NCBI GenBank assembly: GCA_963809205.1
Contig: CAWEIS010000028.1
Location: 471,376 to 535,375, forward strand
Reading direction: 5' to 3'
Origin: DATLLN01 sp963809205
GTDB lineage: Bacteria > Actinomycetota > Thermoleophilia > Gaiellales > JAICJC01
DNA: 64,000 nt
The position numbers and the translations under genes were made by a program. Shown here piece by piece: positions 52,264 through 61,808 of the stretch. How positions within the stretch are numbered: the stretch's first letter is position 1; every line of letters begins with the position of its first letter. The notes beneath the pieces were generated by a model. The model had not been told where the DNA came from and made no database searches. It saw only the letters and a list, made by a program, of their open reading frames with translations.

Positions 52264-52773
52264 ATGGCCGAACGCGCCACCGTCTCCCTGACCATCAACG
52301 GCGAGCAGCACACGCTCGAGGTCGACACACGCACGTCGCTGCTCGACCTGTTGCGTGAGCACCTCGACCTGACCGGCGCGAAGAAGGGCTGCGACCAGGG
52401 CCAGTGCGGTGCATGCACGGTGCTGCTCGACGGCCGCCGCGCAAACGCCTGCCTCGTGCTCGCCGTTGCCCACGACGGCGCCGACGTGCTCACGGTTGAA
52501 GGCCTGGCCGGCAACGGCTCGCTGACGCCGCTGCAGGCGGCGTTCGTCGAGCACGACGCCTTCCAGTGCGGCTACTGCACGCCCGGACAGCTGTGCTCCG
52601 CGACCGCCATGCTGGCCGAGGCCGATGCCGGCTGGCCGAGCTATGCGTCCGCGGATGTCGCCGGCTATCCGGAGCTCGACGCGGCCGAGATCCGCGAGCG
52701 GATGAGCGGCAACATCTGCCGCTGCGGCGCCTACCCGAACATCGTGGCCGCGATCGAGGAGGTCACGCGGTGA
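52264..52773 (+). CDS. Molybdenum hydroxylase iron-sulfur subunit (2Fe-2S; PaoA/CoxS type)
   Basis: The 169-residue protein has both [2Fe-2S] clusters: KKGCDQGQCGACTVLLDGRR with Cys58 of NAC (plant-type cluster) and FQCGYCTPGQLC plus ICRCGAYPN (helical cluster). Electrons pass from the molybdenum site through these clusters to FAD. Unlike E. coli PaoA it has no Tat signal, so the complex is probably cytoplasmic. It overlaps the next gene by four bases. Confidence 0.94.
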   Translation: MAERATVSLTINGEQHTLEVDTRTSLLDLLREHLDLTGAKKGCDQGQCGACTVLLDGRRANACLVLAVAHDGADVLTVEGLAGNGSLTPLQAAFVEHDAFQCGYCTPGQLCSATAMLAEADAGWPSYASADVAGYPELDAAEIRERMSGNICRCGAYPNIVAAIEEVTR

Positions 52774-53750
52774 AGCCGTTCCGGTACGAGCGGGCAGACG
52801 ACGAGCGCAGCGCCGTGGCGGTGCTCGCCGGCACACCGGGGGCGCGGCTGTTGGGCGGCGGCACCAACCTGGTCGACCTGATGCGGCTGGGCGTGGAGAC
52901 GCCGGACGTGCTGGTCGACGTCACCCGCCTTCCCTCCAACCGGGTCGATGTGTTGCCCGACGGCGGGCTGCTGATCGGCGCCGGTGTCCGGAACAGCGAT
53001 CTGGCCGCCGACCACCATGTGCGCACCCGCTACCCCGCGCTCGCCGAGGCGCTGCTGTCGGGCGCGTCGGGCCAGCTGCGCAACCTGGCGACCACCGCCG
53101 GGAACCTGCTGCAGCGGACGCGCTGCGCCTACTTCCAGGACGTGACCAGCCCGTGCAACAAGCGCGAGCCGGGCACCGGCTGCCCGGCGGTCGAGGGTGA
53201 CCACCGCAACCTGGCGGTGCTCGGGCACTCTCCCGCCTGTGTCGCGACCCACCCCTCGGACATGGCCGTTGCGCTCACCGTGTTCGATGCCGTTGTCCGC
53301 GTGATCGGCCCGGCAGGTGCGCGCGACATCCCGCTGGTCGACCTCCACCGGCTGCCCGGCGCCTCGCCGCACCTGGACACGGTGCTCCGCCGGGACGAGC
53401 TGATCGTGGCGGTGGAGCTGCCGCCGAGCGATCTCGCCGCCCACTCCACGTACCGCAAGGTGCGCGAGCGTGCGTCCTTCTCGTTCGCCGTCGTCTCGGT
53501 GGCGGCCGCCCTGGACGTCCGCCACGGCAGAGTCGAGGACGTGCGGATCGCACTGGGCGGCGTCGCGCACAAGCCGTGGCCCGCGCGGGTGGCCGAGGAC
53601 GAGCTGCGCGGTGCGCCGGCCGACGCCGCGACCTTCGACCGCGCAGCCCGGCTGGAGCTCGCCCAGGCGAGGCCGCTCCGCGACAACGCCTACAAGATCG
53701 CCCTGGCGCACGCGACGCTCGTCCGCACGCTGACGGAGCTGGCCGGGTGA
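52770..53750 (+). CDS. Molybdenum hydroxylase FAD subunit (PaoB type)
   Basis: The 326-residue protein from GTG 52770 has the FAD motif LLGGGTNLVDLM (about residue 32) and GQLRNLATTAGNLLQ. It also carries the extra four-Cys segment RCAYFQDVTSPCNKREPGTGC typical of PaoB and 4-hydroxybenzoyl-CoA reductase beta, which binds an added [4Fe-4S] cluster. This marks the aldehyde oxidoreductase branch and not CO dehydrogenase. The C-terminal domain is the CO dehydrogenase flavoprotein type. Confidence 0.92.
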   Translation: MKPFRYERADDERSAVAVLAGTPGARLLGGGTNLVDLMRLGVETPDVLVDVTRLPSNRVDVLPDGGLLIGAGVRNSDLAADHHVRTRYPALAEALLSGASGQLRNLATTAGNLLQRTRCAYFQDVTSPCNKREPGTGCPAVEGDHRNLAVLGHSPACVATHPSDMAVALTVFDAVVRVIGPAGARDIPLVDLHRLPGASPHLDTVLRRDELIVAVELPPSDLAAHSTYRKVRERASFSFAVVSVAAALDVRHGRVEDVRIALGGVAHKPWPARVAEDELRGAPADAATFDRAARLELAQARPLRDNAYKIALAHATLVRTLTELAG

Positions 53751-55816
53751 GCGTCGCCACCCGCTCCATCGGGACGCCGGTCGACCGCATCGAGGGGCGA
53801 GAGAAGGTGAGCGGCGCGGCCCGCTACGCATTCGAGCACAACCCGGAGAACGTTGCCTATGCAGTAATCGTTCAGTCGGAGATCGCCCACGGCATGATCC
53901 GGCACGTCGACGCCGGGGAAGCCCTCGCCCTGGACGGGGTGGTGACCGTGCTCCACCACGGCAACGCCCCGCGGCTTCCGGCGTCCGGCGAGCTCGCCGT
54001 CCTGCAGTCGGCCGACGTTGCCTATCGCGGCCAGATCGTCGCCGCCGTGGTCGCGGACGAGCTGGAGACGGCCCAGCGGGCGGCCGGGCTGGTGCGCGTC
54101 GGCTACCACGCGCTCGAGCACGACGTCATCCTGCGCGCCGACCATCCCGGCCTGTACGCGCCCGAGAGGGTCAACCCGAACTTCGCCACAGACACCGCCG
54201 AAGGCGACGTCGAGGCCGCGCTGGCCGGCGCCGCAGTCGTGGTCGACCGCACGTACACGACGCCGGCGGAGCACAACAATGCGATGGAGCCCCACGCCAC
54301 GGTGGCGATCTGGGATGGTGCCCGGCTGACCCTCTACGACTCGACCCAGGGCGCGTGGCGTGCGGCCCAGACGCTGGCCGAGGCGCTCGGGCTGGATACG
54401 GACAGGGTGCGCGTCGTCTCGCACCACGTGGGCGGCGGGTTCGGGTCGAAAGGCACGCCGCGGCCGCATGCCGTGCTGGCGGCGATCTGCGCCCGCGAGA
54501 CCGGCCGGCCGGTCAAGCTCGCAGTCACCCGCCGCCAGATGTTCGCGCTGACCGGCTACCGGACGCCGACGATCCAGCGCCTCCGGCTGGGAGCGGAGCG
54601 GGACGGCACCCTGGTCGGTATCGCGCACGACGTCGCCGAGCAGACGTCGCAGGTGCAGGAGTTCGCGGAGCAGACGGCCGTCGTCACCCGGATGATGTAC
54701 GCGTCGCCGGCCCGCAGGACGACCCACCGGGTGGTCGCGCTCAACGTCCCGACACCATCCTGGATGCGGGCGCCCGGCGAGTGCCCCGGGATGTTCGCCC
54801 TGGAGTCCGCGGTCGACGAGCTCGCCATCGCCCTCGAGATGGATCCGATCGAGCTGCGGATCCGCAACGAGCCCGACATCGACCCGGAGAGCGGCAACCC
54901 GTTCTCCTCCCGGCATCTGGTTGAGTGCCTGCGCGAGGGCGCTGAGCGGTGTGGCTGGTCGCGCCGCGACCCGCGGCGCGCGGCGCACCGCGTGGGGCGG
55001 TGGCTGACCGGTTTGGGCGTCGCCGCATCGACGTACCCAGCCCGCCGCATGCCCTCGACGGCGACCGGCCGGGCCGAGGACGACGGCAGCTTCACCATCC
55101 GCATCGCCGCTGCCGACATCGGCACCGGCGCGCGCACGGTGCTGACGCAGATCGCCGCGGACGAGCTGGACGTCCCACCGGAGCGTGTGCTGGTAGAGAT
55201 CGGCGACAGCTCGTTCGGCCAGGCGATGGTGGCCGGCGGATCGATGGGCACCTCGTCCTGGGGCGCCGCGGTGGTCAAGGCCTGTCGCGCGCTACGGGCC
55301 GGCGAGACGGAGGTCAGCGTTGACACGGCGGACGACGAGGACGGCGGCCCGCCGGTGGCGCGCCACTCATTCGGCGCCCAGTTCGCCGAGGTTCGCGTCG
55401 ACGCCGACACCGGCGAGGTGCGGGTGCCCAGGCTGACCGGGGTGTTCGCCTGCGGCCGCATCCTCAACCCCAAGACCGCGCGCTCGCAGTTCATGGGCGG
55501 GATGACGATGGGGCTCGGCATGGCGCTGTTCGAGGAGAGCGTGGTCGATCAGCAGCTCGGCGGCTACGTGACAACCGACCTGGCGTCCTACCACGTACCG
55601 GTCAACGCCGACGTGGACGAGATCGACGTCAGCTGGATCGAGGACGAGGACTTTCGGGTCAGTCCGATGGGCTCGAAGGGGATCGGCGAGATCGGCATCG
55701 TCGGCACGGCCGCGGCCGTCGCCAACGCCGTGTTCGACGCGACCGGCATCCGCATCCGCGACCTCCCGATCACCCCTGGGAAGCTGGTGGACCGGATGCC
55801 GGAGCGTCCGGAGTAA
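53747..55816 (+). CDS. Molybdenum hydroxylase catalytic subunit (PaoC-like aldehyde oxidoreductase)
   Basis: The 689-residue subunit from GTG 53747 shows the MCD-binding elements: YTTPAEHNNAMEPHATVA, HHVGGGFGSKGTPRPH (molybdopterin loop), TPSWMRAPGECPGMFALE, and the C-terminal GSKGIGEIGIVGTAAA with the catalytic Glu. It oxidises an aldehyde to the acid with water as oxygen source. The three subunit genes overlap by four bases each, a single operon. The molybdopterin cytosine dinucleotide cofactor maturation gene (PaoD/XdhC) is not in the window. Confidence 0.93.
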   Translation: MSVATRSIGTPVDRIEGREKVSGAARYAFEHNPENVAYAVIVQSEIAHGMIRHVDAGEALALDGVVTVLHHGNAPRLPASGELAVLQSADVAYRGQIVAAVVADELETAQRAAGLVRVGYHALEHDVILRADHPGLYAPERVNPNFATDTAEGDVEAALAGAAVVVDRTYTTPAEHNNAMEPHATVAIWDGARLTLYDSTQGAWRAAQTLAEALGLDTDRVRVVSHHVGGGFGSKGTPRPHAVLAAICARETGRPVKLAVTRRQMFALTGYRTPTIQRLRLGAERDGTLVGIAHDVAEQTSQVQEFAEQTAVVTRMMYASPARRTTHRVVALNVPTPSWMRAPGECPGMFALESAVDELAIALEMDPIELRIRNEPDIDPESGNPFSSRHLVECLREGAERCGWSRRDPRRAAHRVGRWLTGLGVAASTYPARRMPSTATGRAEDDGSFTIRIAAADIGTGARTVLTQIAADELDVPPERVLVEIGDSSFGQAMVAGGSMGTSSWGAAVVKACRALRAGETEVSVDTADDEDGGPPVARHSFGAQFAEVRVDADTGEVRVPRLTGVFACGRILNPKTARSQFMGGMTMGLGMALFEESVVDQQLGGYVTTDLASYHVPVNADVDEIDVSWIEDEDFRVSPMGSKGIGEIGIVGTAAAVANAVFDATGIRIRDLPITPGKLVDRMPERPE

Positions 55817-55818
55817 AC

Positions 55819-55830
55819 TTGCGTTCGCAA
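55819..55830. promoter_or_regulatory. Palindrome TTGCGTTCGCAA before the aldo/keto reductase gene
   Basis: A 12-base inverted repeat (TTGCG and CGCAA arms) lies two bases after the molybdenum hydroxylase stop and 33 bases before the reductase start. It could be an operator for a MarR- or TetR-type regulator acting on the reductase. It is inferred from pattern only. Confidence 0.35.
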
Positions 55831-55863
55831 TCATCAATCTCGACACACGGAGATGAACCCCTG

Positions 55864-56847
55864 ATGCAGCAACGGAACCTCGGCGAGCTGGCCGTGCCCG
55901 CGATCGGGCTCGGATGCATGGGCATGTCGGCCTTCTACGGCACGACGGACGAGGGCGAGGCGATCGCCACCATCCACCGCGCCCTCGAGCTGGGCGGGAA
56001 CCTGTTCGACACGGCCGAGATCTACGGGCCGCACACGAACGAGGAGCTGCTGGGCAAGGCGCTGGCGGGCCGCCGCGACGAGGCGATCATCGCCACCAAG
56101 TTCGGAAACCGGCCGACGCCGACGCCCGAGAACCCGAACAAGCGGTCGCTGGACGGTTCGGCCGAGAACGTGCGCCGCTCGATCGATGGCTCGCTGAAGC
56201 GGCTGGGCACCGACCACGTCGACCTCTACTACGTCCACCGGATCGACCCGGACACGCCGATCGAGGAGACCGTCGGCGCGCTGGGCGAGCTTGTCAAGGA
56301 AGGCAAGGTGCGCCACATCGGGCTATCCGAGGCCAAGCCGGAGACGATCCGGCTGGCGCACGCCACCCACCCGATCACGGCCCTGCAGACCGAGTACTCG
56401 CTGTGGAGCCGCGACGTGGAGGCCGAGATCCTGCCGACGGTGCGCGAGCTGGGCATCGGCTTCGTGGCCTACTCACCGCTGGGCCGCGGTTTCCTGTCCG
56501 GGCGCTTCAAGTCACCCCAGGACCTGGACGCCGGCGACTTCCGGCGCACCGGACCCCGCTTCACCGGCGCGAACCTCGAGCACAACCTCGAGCTGGTGGC
56601 GAAGGTCGAGCAGCTGGCGGACGAGAAGGGCTGCACCTCCGGCCAGCTGGCGCTGGCCTGGGTGTTGGCGCAGGGCGCGGACATCGTCCCCATCCCGGGC
56701 ACGAAGCGGCGGCGCTACCTGGAGGAGAACCTGGGCGCCGTCGACGTCGACCTGACGCCGGACGACCTGGCGCGGATCGAGGCCGAACTGCCGAAGCCAG
56801 AGGGCGACCGCTACGACCAGGCCGGCATGGCGATGCTCAACCGGTGA
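55864..56847 (+). CDS. Aldo/keto reductase (IolS/AKR13-like)
   Basis: The 327-residue protein has GLGCMGMSAFYGTTDEGEAI at the start, then FDTAEIYGPHTNEELLGKAL (Asp and Tyr), ATKFGNRP (Lys) and DLYYVHRIDPDTPIEE (His of the tetrad). IVPIPGTKRRRYLEENLGAV follows near the end. It reduces or oxidises a carbonyl with NADP. The ATG at 55864 is the family's normal position; the 15-codon extension upstream runs through the operator-like palindrome. It is 40 bases before the MarR-GNAT gene. Confidence 0.92.
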   Translation: MQQRNLGELAVPAIGLGCMGMSAFYGTTDEGEAIATIHRALELGGNLFDTAEIYGPHTNEELLGKALAGRRDEAIIATKFGNRPTPTPENPNKRSLDGSAENVRRSIDGSLKRLGTDHVDLYYVHRIDPDTPIEETVGALGELVKEGKVRHIGLSEAKPETIRLAHATHPITALQTEYSLWSRDVEAEILPTVRELGIGFVAYSPLGRGFLSGRFKSPQDLDAGDFRRTGPRFTGANLEHNLELVAKVEQLADEKGCTSGQLALAWVLAQGADIVPIPGTKRRRYLEENLGAVDVDLTPDDLARIEAELPKPEGDRYDQAGMAMLNR

Positions 56848-56866
56848 GCGCTTGACCCGACGATCG

Positions 56867-56888
56867 TTCTTTGACTAGAGTCAGAGAA
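56867..56888. promoter_or_regulatory. MarR-type operator overlapping the start of the MarR-GNAT gene
   Basis: TTCTTTGACT (56867-56876) and AGTCAGAGAA (56879-56888) are inverted with 9 of 10 matches around AG. The right arm ends on the A of the start codon. Such TTGACTNNAGTCAA-like palindromes are typical MarR sites, so autorepression is likely; TTGACT may double as a -35 element. Confidence 0.55.
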
Positions 56889-57787
56889 TGGATCAGACGA
56901 CGGTCGGCCGCGTGCGCAGGTTCAACAGGGCGGTCACGGAGCGCGTCGGCGCGCTCGACGAGACGTACCTGGGCCGCGGCCGGCCGCTCGCCGAGACGCG
57001 CCTGCTGTGGGAGATCGGGCCGGACGGCGCCGACGTCCGTGACGTCCGCACCAGGCTGGGGATCGACGCCGGCTACGCCAGCCGGATGCTGCGGGCTTTG
57101 GAGACGCAGGGGCTGGCCGCGGTCGAGGTGAGCGAGACCGACCGGCGCGTCCGTCGCGTCCGGCTGACCGATGCCGGGCGTGCGGAGCGCGGAGAGCTCG
57201 ACCGCCTGTCCGACCGGCTGGTGGTCTCGATGCTGGAGCCGCTGGGCGAGCGCCAGCGCGCGCGGCTGCTGGACGCGATGGACGACGTCGAGCGGCTGAT
57301 GCGCGCGTCGGCGGTGACGATCGGTGTCGAGGATCCGGCGAGCGACGACGCCGGGTTCTGCATCCGCTCGTACTACGCCGAGCTGGCGGAGCGGTTCGAG
57401 AACGGCTTCGACGCCGACGCGATGCCGGTTCCCGTCAGCGACTTCGCACCGCCCTCCGGACTGATGCTGGTCGCCAGGCTGCACGAGCGGCCGGTGGCCT
57501 GCGGCGCGCTGCGCCATCACGCCGGCGGCAAGACCGACATCAAGCGCATGTGGGTGTCGTCCGACGTTCGTGGGCTGGGGCTCGGGAAGCGGCTGCTGGG
57601 CGAGCTCGAGCGGCAGGCGGCGATGGCAGGCGCCAGCGTTGTCCGTCTGGAGACCAACCGAGTGCTGACTGAGGCGATCACCATGTACCGCAGCTCGGGG
57701 TACGAGGAGGTCGAGGCCTTCAACGAGGAGCCGTACGGCCACCACTGGTTCGCCAAGCGTCTGGGCTCCTCGCCGCGGCGGGTCTAG
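56888..57787 (+). CDS. MarR-GNAT fusion (regulator-acetyltransferase)
   Basis: The 299-residue protein has a MarR winged helix in residues 5-140 (AETRLLWEIGPDGADVRDVR, YASRMLRALETQGLAAVEVS, then ETDRRVRRVRLTDAGRAE). A GNAT domain follows in residues 150-295 with the acetyl-CoA motif VSSDVRGLGLGKRLLGELER and YRSSGYEEVEAFNEEPYGHHWF. Fusions of this kind are widespread in actinobacteria; most are uncharacterised. The palindrome at its start suggests autoregulation, and the aldo/keto reductase just upstream may be a second target. Confidence 0.9.
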   Translation: MDQTTVGRVRRFNRAVTERVGALDETYLGRGRPLAETRLLWEIGPDGADVRDVRTRLGIDAGYASRMLRALETQGLAAVEVSETDRRVRRVRLTDAGRAERGELDRLSDRLVVSMLEPLGERQRARLLDAMDDVERLMRASAVTIGVEDPASDDAGFCIRSYYAELAERFENGFDADAMPVPVSDFAPPSGLMLVARLHERPVACGALRHHAGGKTDIKRMWVSSDVRGLGLGKRLLGELERQAAMAGASVVRLETNRVLTEAITMYRSSGYEEVEAFNEEPYGHHWFAKRLGSSPRRV

Positions 57788-57822
57788 GCAAGCCGCCGGC
57801 CCGGAGCAATGAGCGCCCGGGC

Positions 57823-58731
57823 CTATCCGACGTCCCCCTCGCGGAGTGGCGCGAGCGCCGCTGACATCTCATCCAGCCTGGCGAGCAGCATCTGGGCCAT
57901 GTGATCGTCGAGCGGGACACCCTCAGGCGCGGCGGACGCGACCTCCATCGCCGAGCCGACGTCGTCGACCGCAACGGCCGCCGTGGCGGCGGTGCGCGCG
58001 TCATCCGTGGTCGGAGCCGAGTGCTCGATCCGGCGCAGCTCATCTGCGAGTGCGCCGGCCCGGGCCGCGGAGTCCGTCCACTCGGCCGGCTGGTTAGCTG
58101 ACGCGGAGCCGACCGCAGTCGTCAACGCCATGTCGTGGATCGTCATCCCCTCCGCTCCCGCCCGAGCCGCCAACGCCCGCCAGTTCCGTCGCGACTCGCG
58201 ACGCCGCCCGAGCGCCCATCCTGCCGTCAGGGCTGCCGCAAGCAGCAGGCCGCCCAGGAGCGCGACCCACGCCCACGGCGTGTCCTCACTCTCGGTCGCG
58301 GTCTCCGCGCTGCTGACCGTGAGCGCGGTTGTGCCGTACGTGGAAGGCGCCGGTGGGGCGGGCGAAACCGGCGGCGGTGTCTCGGTGGTGGCGGGCGGAG
58401 TGGTCGTCGCCGGAGGCGTCACTCCGGTGTTCGGGGGCTGGGTGGTCGGGGGAGGCGTGCCGGTGGTGGCCGGCGGTGTGCTCGTCGCCGGCGGCGTCGA
58501 TCCGGGTGGCGACGGCAGGGAGCCGGGCAGCGACCCCGGGCCTGACTCGGGCAGCGACCCGGGCAACGATCCCGGCAGCGTCCCCGGGAGCGAACCCTGG
58601 ATCGAACTCGGAAGATTCTCGCCGCTGCCGCACCCCGACAACGCAGCTGAAACCAGCAGGATTGCAGCCAACCGTCGTCTGTTAAGACAACGATTGTGAG
58701 CTTTCAGACGGTGCGGATCTGTCGTAACCAT
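57823..58731 (-). CDS. Repeat-rich membrane lipoprotein with C-terminal cytoplasmic tail
   Basis: The 302-residue protein from ATG 58731 has a lipoprotein signal (LAAILLVSAALSGC, Cys about residue 29). A run of about eight PGSL/PGTL/ESGP units follows (LPGTLPGSLPGSLPESGPGS), then a Pro/Thr-rich spacer, a membrane helix WVALLGGLLLAAALTAGWALG near residue 180, and a soluble helical tail. This combines a lipid anchor with a transmembrane helix, which is unusual. The PGSL units are encoded at a 12-base period, like the intergenic repeat at 16.2 kb. Function unknown; convergent with the MarR-GNAT gene. Confidence 0.7.
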   Translation of the reverse strand: MVTTDPHRLKAHNRCLNRRRLAAILLVSAALSGCGSGENLPSSIQGSLPGTLPGSLPGSLPESGPGSLPGSLPSPPGSTPPATSTPPATTGTPPPTTQPPNTGVTPPATTTPPATTETPPPVSPAPPAPSTYGTTALTVSSAETATESEDTPWAWVALLGGLLLAAALTAGWALGRRRESRRNWRALAARAGAEGMTIHDMALTTAVGSASANQPAEWTDSAARAGALADELRRIEHSAPTTDDARTAATAAVAVDDVGSAMEVASAAPEGVPLDDHMAQMLLARLDEMSAALAPLREGDVG

Positions 58732-58864
58732 GCGATATCTCCAGCGGCCGTTACGAAGTGGTGAACGGCGCTTGATCTGCTGCGTCCGCCGGAGTATCGT
58801 CGCCCGCGCAAACACAGGCAACCACCGCGGAGCTGCCCGAGCCGCGGCATCAGAGGAGTCGGAG

Positions 58865-60349
58865 ATGTCCGGTGAAACGTCGGGACTCGCTGGGGTAGAT
58901 CCGCGGCCGTTCTGGTCGCACTTCGAGGCGATCACCAAGATTGCTCGACCCTCCCGTCACGAGGAGGCGATGATCGAGCACGTCCGGGTCTGGGCGGCCG
59001 AACGCGGCCTGACCGTGCGCCAGGACTCGGAGCGCAATCTCGTCATTCCGGTTCCGGCGAGCGAGGGCCGCGAGTCGGCGCCGACGGTGATTCTGCAGGG
59101 GCATCTGGACATGGTGTGCGAGCGCCAGCCGGACAGCCCGAACGACCCGACGCAGGGCCGGATCGAGCTGGTGCGCGACGGCGAGTGGCTGACGGCCAAC
59201 GGTACGACGCTGGGCGCCGACGACGGCGTCGCCATCGCGGCGATGATGACGCTGGTCGACGATCCGTCGCTGCCGCATGGGCCGCTTGAGCTGTTGATGA
59301 CAGTGGCCGAGGAGATCGGGCTGGAGGGCGCGAACGGCCTCGACGGCTCGATGCTCAGTGGCTCGGTGCTGCTCAATCTCGACGCGGAGGAGGACGGTCG
59401 GCTGACCGTTGGCTGCGCGGGCAGCACAGACACGTGGGTGCGGATCTCCCGGCCGCGCGAAGCGTGTGACGCCGGTGCGGCGACGTTTGCGGTCACTGTC
59501 AGCGGCGGCCTGGGCGGGCACTCGGGCACGAACATCGCACAGGGTCGCTCGAATGCCGTAAAAGTGCTCGGGCGCGCGCTCCGCGACGCATTTGGCCAGG
59601 TGCCGTTCCGACTGGCCTCGCTCGACGGCGGGAAGAGCCGTAACGCCGTTCCCCGACACGCCGCCGCGGTCGTCTCGGTGTCGCCGTCCGCGGCCGACGC
59701 ATTCCGGAAGGCGGTCGATACGGCGACCGCCCAGATCCGCGATGACTACGCCAAGACGGACGCCGACGTGAGCGTGACAGTGAGCGACGCCGAGCCGGCG
59801 GCCGATGCATGGTCTGAGGACGACACCGCGGCCCTGCTCGATGTCGTGGCGCTGGTGCCGACCGGGCCGCTCGCGATGAGCCCCGACTTCGAAGGACTGG
59901 TCGAGACCAGCACGTCGCTCGGAGAAGCGATCACCGAGGGTGAGCAGCTGACGCTGCACAGCCTGAGCCGGTCGTCGAACGACTCGGCGCTGCCGGCCGT
60001 CATCTCGACGCTCGCCGCGGCTGCCCGGCTGTCGGGCGGCGAGATCGAGGTGAAGCACAACTACGGCGGTTGGCAGCCGAATCCCGACTCTCCGGTGCTC
60101 GCCACGGCAGCGCGTGTGTTCCGGCGCGAGTTCGGCAGCGACGCGATCATCACGGGCGTTCACGCCGGTCTCGAGTCGGCCGTCATCGGCGGTAAGGTCG
60201 AGGGCCTCGACATGCTGTCGTTCGGTCCGGAGATCCAGTTCCCCCACTCCCCCGATGAGCGCCTCAGCATCCCCACCGTCGCGCGATTCTGGAAGCTCCT
60301 GGTGGCACTGGTCGACGAGTTCTCGAGACCGGAGCAGCCGGCGGCATGA
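58865..60349 (+). CDS. pepD: Aminoacyl-histidine dipeptidase
   Basis: The 494-residue M20C enzyme has FWSHFEAITKIARPSRHEEAM and VILQGHLDMVCERQPDS (metal His and Asp). NGTTLGADDGVAIAAMMTLVDD, LMTVAEEIGLEGANGLD (Glu pair), GGLGGHSGTNIAQGRSNA (lid His) and a late His in GVHAGLESAVIGGK complete the site. It cleaves X-His dipeptides such as carnosine. The length fits PepD. The ATG at 58865 is preferred over an in-frame codon at 58730 that would overlap the start of the divergent lipoprotein gene. Confidence 0.92.
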   Translation: MSGETSGLAGVDPRPFWSHFEAITKIARPSRHEEAMIEHVRVWAAERGLTVRQDSERNLVIPVPASEGRESAPTVILQGHLDMVCERQPDSPNDPTQGRIELVRDGEWLTANGTTLGADDGVAIAAMMTLVDDPSLPHGPLELLMTVAEEIGLEGANGLDGSMLSGSVLLNLDAEEDGRLTVGCAGSTDTWVRISRPREACDAGAATFAVTVSGGLGGHSGTNIAQGRSNAVKVLGRALRDAFGQVPFRLASLDGGKSRNAVPRHAAAVVSVSPSAADAFRKAVDTATAQIRDDYAKTDADVSVTVSDAEPAADAWSEDDTAALLDVVALVPTGPLAMSPDFEGLVETSTSLGEAITEGEQLTLHSLSRSSNDSALPAVISTLAAAARLSGGEIEVKHNYGGWQPNPDSPVLATAARVFRREFGSDAIITGVHAGLESAVIGGKVEGLDMLSFGPEIQFPHSPDERLSIPTVARFWKLLVALVDEFSRPEQPAA

Positions 60350-60414
60350 ACGCGGTTCGCGGATGGTCGTGGGTGGTCATCCCGAAGCAGGATCCGCACT
60401 CTGGACCCTGAAGG

Positions 60415-61808
60415 TCAGGTGGGAGTGGACGGGCGGCTGTCGATCGTGTCGCCGAGCGTGATGCCGTCGGCGGTAATCGTGAACTCGCGGATGTGGGCGT
60501 CGTTCTTGATGGCACGGGTCTTGAGGACGGTGATGGCGCGGCGGATTCCCGCGCCGTCGCGCAGGTATTGCAGGAGTAACACGTTGTCGGAAAGGTGGGA
60601 GACGCCGTGGTCGGAGAGGCGGGTGACGGTGAAGAGGTCGGCGAGCTCGAGGTCATGAAGACGCTGACGCCGGCACGCGAGAAGCGTTGGGTGAGCGAGT
60701 ACATGTATTCGCGGAAGCGGGTGGGATCGCCTGATGCGAACTGCAGGTCGGCGAGGCTGTCGATCAGCACCCGCCGCGCACCGACCCGTTCGACCGTTTC
60801 GAGCAGCTCGTAGATCCATTCGTCGATCTGGATATCGACCGGCAAGCGATACATGACCTCGACGACGCCATCGAGCGTCCAGGAAAATGAGCGCGCCACG
60901 CGCTCGAGCTGCGACGGATTCTCCTGCAGGCTGGCGATCACGCCGGGTTCGCCCTGGGCGGCCCCGCTGGTGATGAAGTGCAGGCCCATCAGTGTCTTGC
61001 CGATGCCCGACGGGCCGGCACAGAGCGTCGTCGAGCCGGGCCAGTAACCGTCGCCGAGCATCGCATCGAGCAGCGGGATGCCTGTCGAGACACGCTCGGG
61101 ATCCATGCTGTAGCCGGAGTCGTCGCGCGTGTCGGCCAGGCGCGGAAAGACGACGAGGCCGTCGCTGGTCAGCCGGTACCCGTGCTGTCCGGACGCGTAG
61201 TCGCTGCCGCGCAGCTTGAGCACCTCCAGGACGCGCTCCGAACGGTCACCAACGGCGCGGGTGCCCAGTGAGATGACGCTGTCGGCGACGGCGAACTCAG
61301 GCGCACTTGCGATCTCCTCGCTGCTGTATTCGCCCAGCCAGAAGCTCGAGCCGGTGATCGCCGAAATGACACCTGCGAGGCTGTGCAGAAACGTGCGGTA
61401 GTCACGCGCGTCGGATGCATAGGGCGTCAACGCCTTGAAGCTGTCGATCACGATGACGCCGGGCCGCCGCTCACGCAGCAGCGTCTGGATCCGTTCGGTG
61501 ACGGCGGGCAACCCTCCGCGGCCGAGGTCGTCGCCAATATCCTCGTAGAGGACACGCTTGCCGACGGCGTGGACGTCGAAAAACGACAGCGTCTGACCGA
61601 ATCGGACGATCTTGTCCAGCGGCTCGGACACCGTCGAGATGTACAGCGCGGGCCGCTCGACGGTGCCGTTCGTGAACGCGTACCGCTGCGCCAGGATCGT
61701 CTTGCCGCTCCCCGGCACGCCGATCACCAGGTTGATCGAGTCCGAGACCAACCCACCCGAGAGGATCCCGTCGAGCCGAGCGATCCCGCTGGACAGCCGC
61801 TCGATCAC
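60415..61808 (-). CDS. KaiC-like double RecA-domain ATPase, one apparent frameshift
   Basis: From GTG 61808 the protein has two RecA-type ATPase domains. The first carries GVPGSGKTILAQRYAF (Walker A, about residue 29) and VIVIDSFKAL (Walker B). The second carries AGPSGIGKTLMGLHF (about residue 262) and RVLIDSLADLQFASGD. Near 60652 the frame shifts; restoring one G gives FMTSELADLFTV and continues as SHLSDNVLLLQYL, ITVLKTRAIKNDAHIREFTI to 60415. The total is about 464 residues, the usual two-domain KaiC size minus a C-terminal tail. The autophosphorylation loop of cyanobacterial KaiC (ST pair) is not evident. KaiC-like proteins outside cyanobacteria act in signalling and stress. It is coupled by a 4-base overlap to the MerR-receiver gene. 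Confidence 0.85.

Noticed and set aside
58850..60247. 465-residue minus-strand open frame over pepD
   Set aside because: Antisense shadow of a conserved dipeptidase.
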